NCBI GenBank assembly: GCA_910589185.1
Contig: CAJUSU010000016.1
Coordinates: 1-37,596, forward strand
Length of the DNA: 37,596 nt
Reading direction: 5' to 3'
DNA from: an uncultured Clostridia bacterium
GTDB lineage: Bacteria > Bacillota > Clostridia > TANB77 > CAG-508
Part shown: one piece after another, positions 31,120-37,596 of the stretch
Position numbering within the stretch: position 1 is the stretch's first letter
Layout of the letters: every line of letters begins with the position of its first letter
Made by a program: the position numbers and the translations under genes
Notes under the pieces: model-generated
Seen by the model: the letters and a program-made list of their open reading frames with translations, nothing else
What the model was told of the DNA's origin: nothing
The model's database searches: none

Positions 31120-34100
31120 CTCTTAACCTCTTCCATAATATAAAATTCTAATACATCATCTTCTTTAACATCGTTATAGCCTTCAATTTGAAGTCCACAT
31201 TCAAAGCCTTTTGTTACCTCTTTTGCATCATCTTTGAAACGTTTTAAAGATACTAGTTTTCCGTCATGGATAACGACATTTTCACGAATAACACGAACGC
31301 CTGCATTTCTTTCTATCTTACCGTCAGATACATAAGCTCCTGCAATTGTTCCAACGCCAGATACTCTGAAAGTTTGTCTTACTATCGCATTTCCGATAAT
31401 CTTTTCTTCATAAATTGGTTCTAGCATTCCCTTCATAGCTGCTTCAACATCTTCTAATGCTTGATAAATAACAGAGTATTGTTTGATTTCAACGCCTTCT
31501 TTTTCTGCCATATCTTTTGCTGTGTTTACTGGACGTACGTTGAAGGCAATAATAATGCATTTTCCTGCTTTAGCAAGTTGTACATCAGATTCTGTAACTG
31601 CTCCTGCTACTGCATGGATAACTCTTACTTTTACCTCGTCATTAGATAACTTCTCTAAAGATTGTTTTAATGCTTGTGCTGTACCTTGTACGTCTGCTTT
31701 GACAATAATATTTAATTGTTTTAGGCTTTCACTTTCCATTTTTTCAAATAGGTTGCTTAAGGTTACTTTGCTGTTTTCTGCCATGATTTGTTCTCTTTCT
31801 TGGCGTTTTCTTCTTTCAATTAAGTGTTTTGCCATCTTTTCATCTTTTACTTCATAGAAAGTATCTCCTGCTTCTGGCACTTCTGTTAATCCCATGATTT
31901 CAACTGGTGTAGATGGTCCTGCTTTCTTTACTTTTTGTCCTTTATCATTTTTCATAGCACGAATTCTACCAATTGATTTACCTACAACGATAGTATCACC
32001 TTCGTCTAAGGTTCCTCTTTGTACAAGCATTGATGCAATAGGTCCTTTTGCTTTGTCTAATCTTGCTTCAATAACAGTTCCTTTTGCTTGTTTATTAGGA
32101 TTTGCTTTTAATTCTTTCATGTCAGCAACTAATAATACCATTTCTAATAAATTATCAATATTTAATTTCTTTTTCGCAGAAATTGGCACATAAATGGTAT
32201 CTCCGCCCCATTCCTCTGGTACTAATTCATATTCCATTAATTCTTGTTTGATTTTTTCTACATTAGCACCTGGCAAGTCAATTTTGTTGACTGCTACAAT
32301 AATTGGAATTTCAGCAGCTTTTGCATGATTGATAGCTTCTACGGTTTGTGGCATAACACCATCATCTGCTGCAATAATTAAAATTGCAATATCTGTAATT
32401 TGAGCACCTCTAGCACGCATTGCAGTAAATGCTTCGTGTCCTGGCGTATCTAAAAATGTAATCTCTCTACCTTTAATATTTACTTTATACGCACCAATAT
32501 GCTGGGTAATTCCTCCAGCTTCTCCTTCAATAACATTAGTACTACGGATAGCATCTAATAGTGAAGTTTTGCCGTGGTCAACGTGTCCCATAACAACAAC
32601 AACTGGTGGTCTTGCTTCTAATTCATCAGCAGTGTCTTCTGTATCGTCAAATAGGATATCTTCTTCTTTGACTTCTTCTTTCTTGGTTGCAGTAATGCCA
32701 AATTCTTCTGCTACTAAAAAGGCAGTATCAAAATCAATCGTGTTATTAATCGTAGCCATAATACCATAGTTGAATAATTTTTTGATAACTTCACCACTAG
32801 TCTTTTTCATTTCCATTGCTAAATCTTTAACAGTAATCATTTCTGGAATAGTAATTTCTTTTAATTCAAAGATTTTTTGTTTTGTTCTTTCTTCCTCTCT
32901 TTGCGGTTTACGTTTATTTCTCTTTCCACGAGCAGTTGTTAAATCATAGTAGTCAAGCATTCCACCTTCTTGGTCGTCAAACATGTTAGATAGTTGGTTT
33001 ACTTGTTTTAAGTCTTTCAACTTTCCTTCATTAAAGCTTTCTTGGAAACGGTCACCTTTTTTGGCCTTTGTTCCTTTTTTCGCTTTGTTGTCTTCATAAC
33101 GATTTGCTTTTTCTTTATCAATGGCTCTTGTGCTAATGTCTCTTTTATCTTCTTTTTCTACAATCTCAGTAGCCATAATATCTTTGATATTACGGTCAAT
33201 TCCTCTATTATCTAATGGGCGATTTCCATTTTGGAAACGATTATTATTGTATCCATTTCCTTGACGATTATTTTGATAACCATTATTTTGTCCATATGGA
33301 CGGTTATTATTTCTATCAAATTGTCTATTGTCACGGTTTTGGTAACCATTTTGTCTGTTATCTCTGTTTTGATAACCACCTTGTCTGTTATCGCGATTTT
33401 GATAGCCATTTTGCCTATTATCATAATTACCATTTTGACGATTACTATATCCATTTCCTTGGTGATTATTTTGATAACCATTGTTTTGATTATATGGACG
33501 GTTATTATTTCTATCAAATTGTCTATTATCGCGATTTTGGTAGCCATTTTGTCTATTTTCATAGTTACCATTTTGACGATTATTATATCCATTTCCTTGG
33601 CGATTATTTTGGTAATTATTTGCTTTATTTTCTGGATAAGAATTTTGTGCATTAGAAGGAGCAGTAGTATTTTTGCTTTCTTCTACTACTGGTTTTTCTT
33701 CTTGTTTTGGTTTTACTTCTTCAACCTTTGGTTCTTCTTTTGGAGTTTCTTTCTTTATTTCTTCTACTACTGGTTTTTCTTCTGCAATTTCTGTTTCTAT
33801 TGGTTTTGTAGTTTCTTCTACAACTTCTTCCTTTTTCTCTTCTTTTTGAGGAGTTTTTAAACCAAATAATTCACTTACTGTCATTGGTTTTACAGGTTGC
33901 TTTCTGTAAACAATATTATAGTCTTGATTTTTTCTTCTTTCTACAAAACCAACATCATTTCTATTGACTTCATGCTTTTCTTTCTTTTCTTCTTTTTCCT
34001 CAATATCAGTACGAATTACCTCACGTCTAATAATGACTGGGGTTTGTTTTTCTGCCTTCTTTTTATCGCTACTTTTCTTTTCTGACTGTTCTTCTTTCTT

Positions 34101-34286
34101 TTCTGTTTTTGCTGTAGTCTTCTTCTCTGCGCCTTTGAAGCTCTCTTTAATTTTATTTGCTTGTTCTTCTTCCACGCTACTCAAATGGCTAGTTGCCTCA
34201 ATTCCTAATTCTTGTGCTTTGGCTACAACCTCTTTACTTCCTAATCCTAATAATTTTGCTATTTCGTGTATTTTAATTTTACCCAA
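31116..34286 (-). CDS. infB: Translation initiation factor IF-2 with a repetitive N-domain
   Basis: A 1056-residue GTPase that brings initiator tRNA to the 30S subunit. After a short IF2_N helix domain (1-50) comes an acidic/basic Lys-Glu region, then a low-complexity block (about 223-357) of Asn, Gln, Arg, Tyr and Gly with units such as NGYQNRDNRQ. The second IF2_N domain lies around 480-530. The GTPase core has GHVDHGKTSLL (about 566), DTPGHEAF, NKIDLPGA and SAKK, followed by domains II to IV. The conserved part is ordinary; the N-terminal region is longer than the roughly 250-400 residues of most Firmicutes. Overlaps ylxQ upstream by 8 bp and rbfA by 4. Confidence 0.96.
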   Translation of the reverse strand: MGKIKIHEIAKLLGLGSKEVVAKAQELGIEATSHLSSVEEEQANKIKESFKGAEKKTTAKTEKKEEQSEKKSSDKKKAEKQTPVIIRREVIRTDIEEKEEKKEKHEVNRNDVGFVERRKNQDYNIVYRKQPVKPMTVSELFGLKTPQKEEKKEEVVEETTKPIETEIAEEKPVVEEIKKETPKEEPKVEEVKPKQEEKPVVEESKNTTAPSNAQNSYPENKANNYQNNRQGNGYNNRQNGNYENRQNGYQNRDNRQFDRNNNRPYNQNNGYQNNHQGNGYSNRQNGNYDNRQNGYQNRDNRQGGYQNRDNRQNGYQNRDNRQFDRNNNRPYGQNNGYQNNRQGNGYNNNRFQNGNRPLDNRGIDRNIKDIMATEIVEKEDKRDISTRAIDKEKANRYEDNKAKKGTKAKKGDRFQESFNEGKLKDLKQVNQLSNMFDDQEGGMLDYYDLTTARGKRNKRKPQREEERTKQKIFELKEITIPEMITVKDLAMEMKKTSGEVIKKLFNYGIMATINNTIDFDTAFLVAEEFGITATKKEEVKEEDILFDDTEDTADELEARPPVVVVMGHVDHGKTSLLDAIRSTNVIEGEAGGITQHIGAYKVNIKGREITFLDTPGHEAFTAMRARGAQITDIAILIIAADDGVMPQTVEAINHAKAAEIPIIVAVNKIDLPGANVEKIKQELMEYELVPEEWGGDTIYVPISAKKKLNIDNLLEMVLLVADMKELKANPNKQAKGTVIEARLDKAKGPIASMLVQRGTLDEGDTIVVGKSIGRIRAMKNDKGQKVKKAGPSTPVEIMGLTEVPEAGDTFYEVKDEKMAKHLIERRKRQEREQIMAENSKVTLSNLFEKMESESLKQLNIIVKADVQGTAQALKQSLEKLSNDEVKVRVIHAVAGAVTESDVQLAKAGKCIIIAFNVRPVNTAKDMAEKEGVEIKQYSVIYQALEDVEAAMKGMLEPIYEEKIIGNAIVRQTFRVSGVGTIAGAYVSDGKIERNAGVRVIRENVVIHDGKLVSLKRFKDDAKEVTKGFECGLQIEGYNDVKEDDVLEFYIMEEVKR
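33215..33620 (-). repeat. infB: Low-complexity N/Q/R/Y/G repeats inside infB
   Basis: About 135 codons hold repeats of ten to twenty residues, including NGYQNRDNRQ (several times), QFDRNNNRPY (twice), QGNGYNNRQNGNY-type units (three) and NNGYQNN. The copies are near-identical at DNA level, indicating recent expansion. Composition resembles prion-like, RG/YG-rich disordered regions. Confidence 0.88.
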
Positions 34287-34602
34287 TCACTTCACCCCCA
34301 TTAATGATACTTATCATCTTTTTCGAAAAACCAATATCTTTAATTCCTATCACTGCCTTATTTACCTTCCCCATTGCTTTACTTAATTCCTCTATGGATA
34401 ATATCGTATATATTGCAATCTGATATTTTTTTGCTTCTTCCTCAAAGGTTTTCTTTGTTCTTTCAGAAGCGTCCTCAGCTACCAATACTAACTTTACTTT
34501 GCCTTTTTGCATTTCTTCTATACAGGCATCTGTACCAGCTACAATTTTTCCTGCCTTTGTGGCAATCCCTATTAGTCCACATATTTTTGTGCTATCGCTC
34601 AA
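34279..34602 (-). CDS. ylxQ: L7Ae-family ribosomal-like protein YlxQ
   Basis: A 107-residue protein of the L7Ae/L30e/YlxQ RNA-binding fold, seen in CGLIGIATKAGKIVAGTDAC (8-27), KVKLVLVAEDAS and the closing IGIKDIGFSKKM. YlxQ binds kink-turn-like RNA; its cell role is not settled. It sits between rnpM and infB, the standard Firmicute position, and overlaps infB by 8 bp. Confidence 0.92.
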   Translation of the reverse strand: MSDSTKICGLIGIATKAGKIVAGTDACIEEMQKGKVKLVLVAEDASERTKKTFEEEAKKYQIAIYTILSIEELSKAMGKVNKAVIGIKDIGFSKKMISIINGGEVIG

Positions 34603-34608
34603 ATTCTA

Positions 34609-34887
34609 TTACTCCTTTATTCTCTCTCTTAACTCTTCATAGATGTTATCTTCTATTTTCATTTCAAAACTTTTTTCTAGTCTTCTTGACTTAATCGCTT
34701 TTTCTAAACATTCTATATTATCACAAAGATATGCTCCTCTTCCTTGTGCTTTCCCTGTTTTGTCAAGAGAGATTTCCCCCTCTTTATTTTTTACAATACG
34801 AATTAAGTCTTTTTTATCCTTTTGTGTATTGCATCCAATACATGTTCTTTGTGGTAATTTTTTCAAAATGTTTGTCACTTCCTCCAT
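34609..34887 (-). CDS. rnpM: YlxR family, RNase P modulator RnpM
   Basis: A 92-residue protein with the YlxR hallmark PQRTCIGCNTQKDKKDLIRI (12-31) and GRGAYLCDN (about 49-57). YlxR (RnpM) has been reported to bind RNA and RNase P. It has the usual length and lies between nusA and ylxQ. Confidence 0.93.
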   Translation of the reverse strand: MEEVTNILKKLPQRTCIGCNTQKDKKDLIRIVKNKEGEISLDKTGKAQGRGAYLCDNIECLEKAIKSRRLEKSFEMKIEDNIYEELRERIKE

Positions 34888-34914
34888 TTTAAATGTATTT
34901 GCGAATTTTATACA

Positions 34915-36399
34915 TTATTCATCTGTTTTCTTTTTTGTCTTTCTTGTCTTCTTTTCCTTTGCAGGCTCTTCTTTATTCTCTTCTGATTTTTTAGTAGTCT
35001 TTTTCGCTGTCTTTTTAGGCTTCTCTTCTACTTCTTCGCCATCTTCTGCCTTTTTAGCAGCTTTCTTAGTTGTCTTCTTAGCTGGCTTTTCTTCTGCCTC
35101 ATCAGCTGTTTCTTCTTTTTTCGCTTTTGTTTTTTTCGTTGTTTTCTTTTCTTCTTTTACTTCTTCAGCCGCTTCACTTTCTTCTACTTTTTTAGTAGAT
35201 TTCTTGGCCGCCTTTTTAGTAGCTTTTTCTTCTACTACTTCTTCAATAGCTTCCTCGTTATTAGCTTCTTCAGTAGCTACTGCTACGCTTTCTGCTTCCT
35301 CTTGGGCTTTTTGCATCATCTCTCTAAATTGAGATTCACTCTTAATATCAATTTTCCAAGTTGTCAATTTTGCTGCTAATCTAGCATTTTGACCTGCTTT
35401 TCCAATAGCTAAAGATAATTGGTCATCAGGAACAATCACTTGTGCAAATTTTTCTTCTTCATGAATATCTACTGCCATAACTTGTGCTGGAAGTAATGCT
35501 GAAGAAATATAAATAGCTGGATCTGCATTCCATTCAATAACATCAATTTTTTCTCCACTTAATTCATTGATAATGTTTTGAATACGAATTCCCTTTTGTC
35601 CTACACAAGAACCAACTGGGTCAATATTTTCATTTGGAGAATATACTGCTACTTTGCTTCTACTTCCTGGATCTCTTGAAACACTTTTTAGTTCAATAAC
35701 TCCTTCATAGATTTCTGGAATTTCTAGTTCAAACAATTTTCTAACAAAATCCGGACATGCTCTTGATACCAATACTTGTGGTGAACCTTTTGCTCCTCTT
35801 TCTACATCTACTACATAAGCTCTTAATTTATCATTTACATGATATTTTTCAGTTGGTATTTGTTCTCTTACTGTCATAACTCCTTCTAGTCTTCCTAAAT
35901 CTAATACCACAACTCCACCATCAGCTTTTTGTACTAATCCTGATACGATTTCCCCTTTTCTTTCATTAAAGGCATCAAAAAGAACGTTTCTAGACTCTTC
36001 TCTAATTTTTTGTACAATAACTTGCTTTGCTGTTTGTGCTGCAATTCTTCCAAAATTCTTTGGAACAATCTCAATTTCAGCAACATCTCCAATAGCTAAT
36101 TTTTTGCTTAGTTTTTGTGCATCTGCTAAATTAATTTGTAAGTTTGGATTTTCTACTATCTCTACTACCTCTTTCTCGGCATATACATGAGTTTCTCCTG
36201 ACTTACCATCCATAGTTACTTTTACATTCTCGCTAGATTCAAAGTTTCTTTTATATGCTGTTACTAAAGCAGTTTCTATAGACTCTAAAATAACATCTTT
36301 TTTAATTCCTCTTTCTTTTTCAAGTTCTTCTAGTGCCTCAATTAATTCTTTGCTATCAATAGCTGGTCCATTTGCTTTTGCCTTCTTCATTTTTCCCAA
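34915..36399 (-). CDS. nusA: Transcription factor NusA with an extended K/E-rich tail
   Basis: A 494-residue protein controlling pausing, termination and antitermination. The N-terminal polymerase-binding domain starts with SKELIEALEELEKERGIKKD, followed by the S1 domain (about 130-200) and two KH domains with VSRDPGSRSKVAVYS (about 234-248), DPVGSCVGQKGIRI (about 260-273) and LAIGKAGQNARLAAKL (about 328-343). The family in Firmicutes usually ends near residue 370; here about 120 residues of alternating acidic and lysine-rich blocks (KKTTKKTKAKKEE, EEKPKKTAKKTTKKSEE) follow, like a histone H1 tail. The tail could add RNA or DNA affinity (inference). Confidence 0.96.
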   Translation of the reverse strand: MGKMKKAKANGPAIDSKELIEALEELEKERGIKKDVILESIETALVTAYKRNFESSENVKVTMDGKSGETHVYAEKEVVEIVENPNLQINLADAQKLSKKLAIGDVAEIEIVPKNFGRIAAQTAKQVIVQKIREESRNVLFDAFNERKGEIVSGLVQKADGGVVVLDLGRLEGVMTVREQIPTEKYHVNDKLRAYVVDVERGAKGSPQVLVSRACPDFVRKLFELEIPEIYEGVIELKSVSRDPGSRSKVAVYSPNENIDPVGSCVGQKGIRIQNIINELSGEKIDVIEWNADPAIYISSALLPAQVMAVDIHEEEKFAQVIVPDDQLSLAIGKAGQNARLAAKLTTWKIDIKSESQFREMMQKAQEEAESVAVATEEANNEEAIEEVVEEKATKKAAKKSTKKVEESEAAEEVKEEKKTTKKTKAKKEETADEAEEKPAKKTTKKAAKKAEDGEEVEEKPKKTAKKTTKKSEENKEEPAKEKKTRKTKKKTDE

Positions 36400-36406
36400 T
36401 TCCTCC

Positions 36407-36871
36407 TTAATTCCAATGATATTTCAACTTCATTTTCGCAATATCTTTTCTGTGTATTTCTCTAACTTCTTCTTTTCCTTCCATTTGTAATATTAATTTA
36501 TCTTTGTCAAATTCTTGTAAAACACCTTCTATTTGCTTTTCTTTTTCTATTGGCTTAAATAGATTACATACAATTTCTTTTCCTAAATTATCTTGTAAAT
36601 GTTTTTCTTTTCTAAGCACTCTTTCTACTCCTGGTGACGATACTTCTAAAAAGTATTGTTCTTTAATATAGTTTGCCTCATCTAGCATATCATTAATTGC
36701 ATCATTTACTTTCTCACAATCTTCTAAACTGATTCCATTAGGGGTATCAATGAAAATTCTTAAGTAATAGTCTTGTGCTTCCTTTTCGTAGATAACATCA
36801 TACAATTCATATCCTAAATCTTCAATTGTTTTACAAATTAGGTTTTCTACCTTTTCTTCTATGTTTGCCAT
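36407..36871 (-). CDS. rimP: Ribosome maturation factor RimP
   Basis: A 154-residue protein needed for 30S assembly. Typical features are LGYELYDVIYEKEAQDYYLR (about 19-38), DTPNGISLEDCEKVNDAIND, YFLEVSSPGVERVLRK and the C-terminal SH3-like barrel ending MKLKYHWN. It is the first gene of the operon after the promoter at 36995-37023 and has a structured leader of about 115 bases. Confidence 0.95.
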   Translation of the reverse strand: MANIEEKVENLICKTIEDLGYELYDVIYEKEAQDYYLRIFIDTPNGISLEDCEKVNDAINDMLDEANYIKEQYFLEVSSPGVERVLRKEKHLQDNLGKEIVCNLFKPIEKEKQIEGVLQEFDKDKLILQMEGKEEVREIHRKDIAKMKLKYHWN

Positions 36872-36884
36872 TTTTCTCCTTCTT

Positions 36885-36933
36885 TGTCAGTTTTGGGACA
36901 GATGTCAGTTAAACTAACGTCCCCAAACTGACA
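36885..36933. repeat. Palindromic repeat element upstream of rimP
   Basis: TGTCAGTTTTGGGAC (36885-36899) and GTCCCCAAACTGACA (36919-36933) form a 15-base stem with one mismatch around a loop containing AGTTAAACT. It shares TAAACTAACGTCCC with the element at 30691-30765. It lies 13 bases upstream of the rimP start, covering the region just 5' of the ribosome binding site. Confidence 0.75.
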
Positions 36934-36942
36934 CTTTTACGA

Positions 36943-36973
36943 TAGAAGCGTGGGATTTGTTCCCACGCTTCTA
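36943..36973. repeat. 13-bp hairpin in the rimP-nusA leader
   Basis: TAGAAGCGTGGGA (36943-36955) and TCCCACGCTTCTA (36961-36973) pair perfectly around TTTGT. No T-run follows on either strand. In the minus-strand transcript it falls near the 5' end of the mRNA, so it may stabilise the leader or act in control by NusA (inference). Confidence 0.75.
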
Positions 36974-36994
36974 GTAATTAATCTTGCGATTATT

Positions 36995-37023
36995 AGTATA
37001 CCCTATTTTTCTAGTAATTGCAA
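36995..37023 (-). promoter_or_regulatory. Promoter of the rimP-nusA-infB operon
   Basis: Minus-strand TTGCAA (37023-37018) and TATACT (37000-36995) are spaced by 17 bp. It would begin a transcript near 36988, upstream of the two hairpins. Confidence 0.78.
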
Positions 37024-37077
37024 GTGTTTTTTAACATTTTTGTTAAAATTTTCAAGTATTCATCTTACTATATTCCT

Positions 37078-37596
37078 TTATAATACCACTAATACTGGCC
37101 TAAAGCTACAGTTTGTAGCAGGTTCTCCTGTTTTTCCTTGAAATGCAAATATTCCTGCTAGACTACTACTTCCATATTCTCCACCACGTATCATAAATGG
37201 TGTCTCTGCACTTGGAAATTGTGAAAATTCTGCATTCCAGCTATCGTCCCAATTAGAAATACTATTACTAGATACTTCATAAACAGCATCTCCATATTTT
37301 TCTTTATTCATTCCATAATTGTTAGTAGAATTATCTGTATTTGCCACTGTATAATTAAATTTTGTTTTATTAGCTCCTTTAATTAATACATCTCCATAAT
37401 TATATCGATTGTTATTACTAGCTGCTCCGTCTGTTCCTACTTCTTTCACATAACTATTGTCTATATAACTTGCCGTGTATTCCCAAGCTCCTCCTACCAA
37501 ATCATAAACCCCTGTAATATTACCTGTTGAACTCGCATTTACTGATTGTGTACTTGTATAATTAGTATTTGTGCCTACATTCTGGCTTGAAACGGC
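37078..37596 (-). CDS. FGE/C-type-lectin-like surface protein, N-terminus beyond window
   Basis: The frame is open from base 37596 to the stop at 37078 (172 codons); the true start lies outside. Visible are TGNITGVYDLVGGAWEYTAS (about residues 25-44 of the fragment) and near the end PFMIRGGEYGSSSLAG, IFAFQGKTG and CSFRPVLVVL, the G-x-W-E and R-G-G...R-P-V-L landmarks of formylglycine-generating-enzyme/C-type-lectin folds. In gut Clostridia such modules are frequently found at the C-terminus of prepilin-like proteins, as in the array at 24289-27913, but the N-terminus needed to show this is missing. It is transcribed toward the rimP promoter with about 55 bp between. Confidence 0.7.
   Translation of the reverse strand, partial: AVSSQNVGTNTNYTSTQSVNASSTGNITGVYDLVGGAWEYTASYIDNSYVKEVGTDGAASNNNRYNYGDVLIKGANKTKFNYTVANTDNSTNNYGMNKEKYGDAVYEVSSNSISNWDDSWNAEFSQFPSAETPFMIRGGEYGSSSLAGIFAFQGKTGEPATNCSFRPVLVVL

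Noticed and set aside
33215..33620. Possible CRISPR array
   Set aside because: The repeats are in frame within infB, vary in length and have no unique spacers of uniform size.
33215..33860. Long plus-strand open frames over the infB repeat region
   Set aside because: They are shadows of the low-complexity repeats in IF-2; composition is not protein-like (runs of Tyr/Asp/Phe or Ile/Ser/Thr) and no ribosome binding site precedes them.
36943..36973. Intrinsic terminator for the gene at 37078-37596
   Set aside because: The stem is strong but has no T-run on the minus strand and lies downstream of the rimP promoter, so it belongs to the rimP leader.

Overview
The window is AT-rich and reads as a chromosome segment of a low-GC Gram-positive bacterium, most likely an uncultured gut-type member of Clostridia. 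The grounds are the rimP-nusA-rnpM-ylxQ-infB-rbfA-nrnA-truB gene order, a THF riboswitch in front of an ECF folate transporter, sortase anchoring, a Wzy-type exopolysaccharide locus with Gram-positive BY-kinase and PHP phosphatase, and strong AGGAGG ribosome binding sites. Nearly all genes lie on the minus strand; the exceptions are an XRE regulator and rubrerythrin. No rRNA, tRNA, CRISPR array or intact transposase was seen.

Layout by coordinate. (1) 1-2698: a three-gene surface module read leftwards: a sortase broken by a frameshift in a run of seven A, a secreted cohesin-like protein ending in an HPQTG sorting signal, and a secreted protein with a paired dockerin repeat that runs off the window. 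A divergent XRE regulator (2909-3127) faces it across three copies of a 17-bp operator-like dyad, one inside the sortase promoter. (2) 3193-5331: folT-ecfA-ecfT behind a THF riboswitch with an SD-masking hairpin. (3) 5422-8140: an unidentified cysteine-rich protein and a HerA/VirB4-like ATPase. (4) 8221-23110: an exopolysaccharide operon of about 14 kb from a clear promoter at 23082-23110. It holds a Wzz-BY-kinase fusion with a very long coiled-coil tail, an LCP ligase, the priming sugar transferase, three GT4 glycosyltransferases, Wzy, LicD, Wzx, a second and separate Wzz plus BY-kinase pair, a PHP phosphatase and an AraC/GyrI-like regulator. (5) 23218-24006: a decayed Rpn-family pseudogene. 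(6) 24289-28044: three tandem prepilin-like proteins with nearly identical N-termini and hypervariable C-type-lectin-like C-termini. (7) 28104-28734: rubrerythrin with promoter and shared terminator. (8) 28729-37023: the translation/transcription operon, with an unusually repetitive IF-2 N-terminus, a Lys/Glu-rich NusA tail, and two related palindromic repeats upstream of nrnA and rimP. (9) 37078-37596: the C-terminal part of another lectin/FGE-like surface protein.

Taken together, much of the window concerns the cell surface: a possible minimal cohesin-dockerin scaffold, a polysaccharide coat, and a family of variable pilin-like adhesins. The most noteworthy candidates are the tandem hypervariable pilin array (pattern reminiscent of diversity-generating retroelement targets, but no reverse transcriptase or template repeat is present here), the cohesin/dockerin/sortase module with its three-operator switch, and the BY-kinase fused to a hendecad-repeat coiled coil. 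All functional statements come from reading the sequence; no searches were run.
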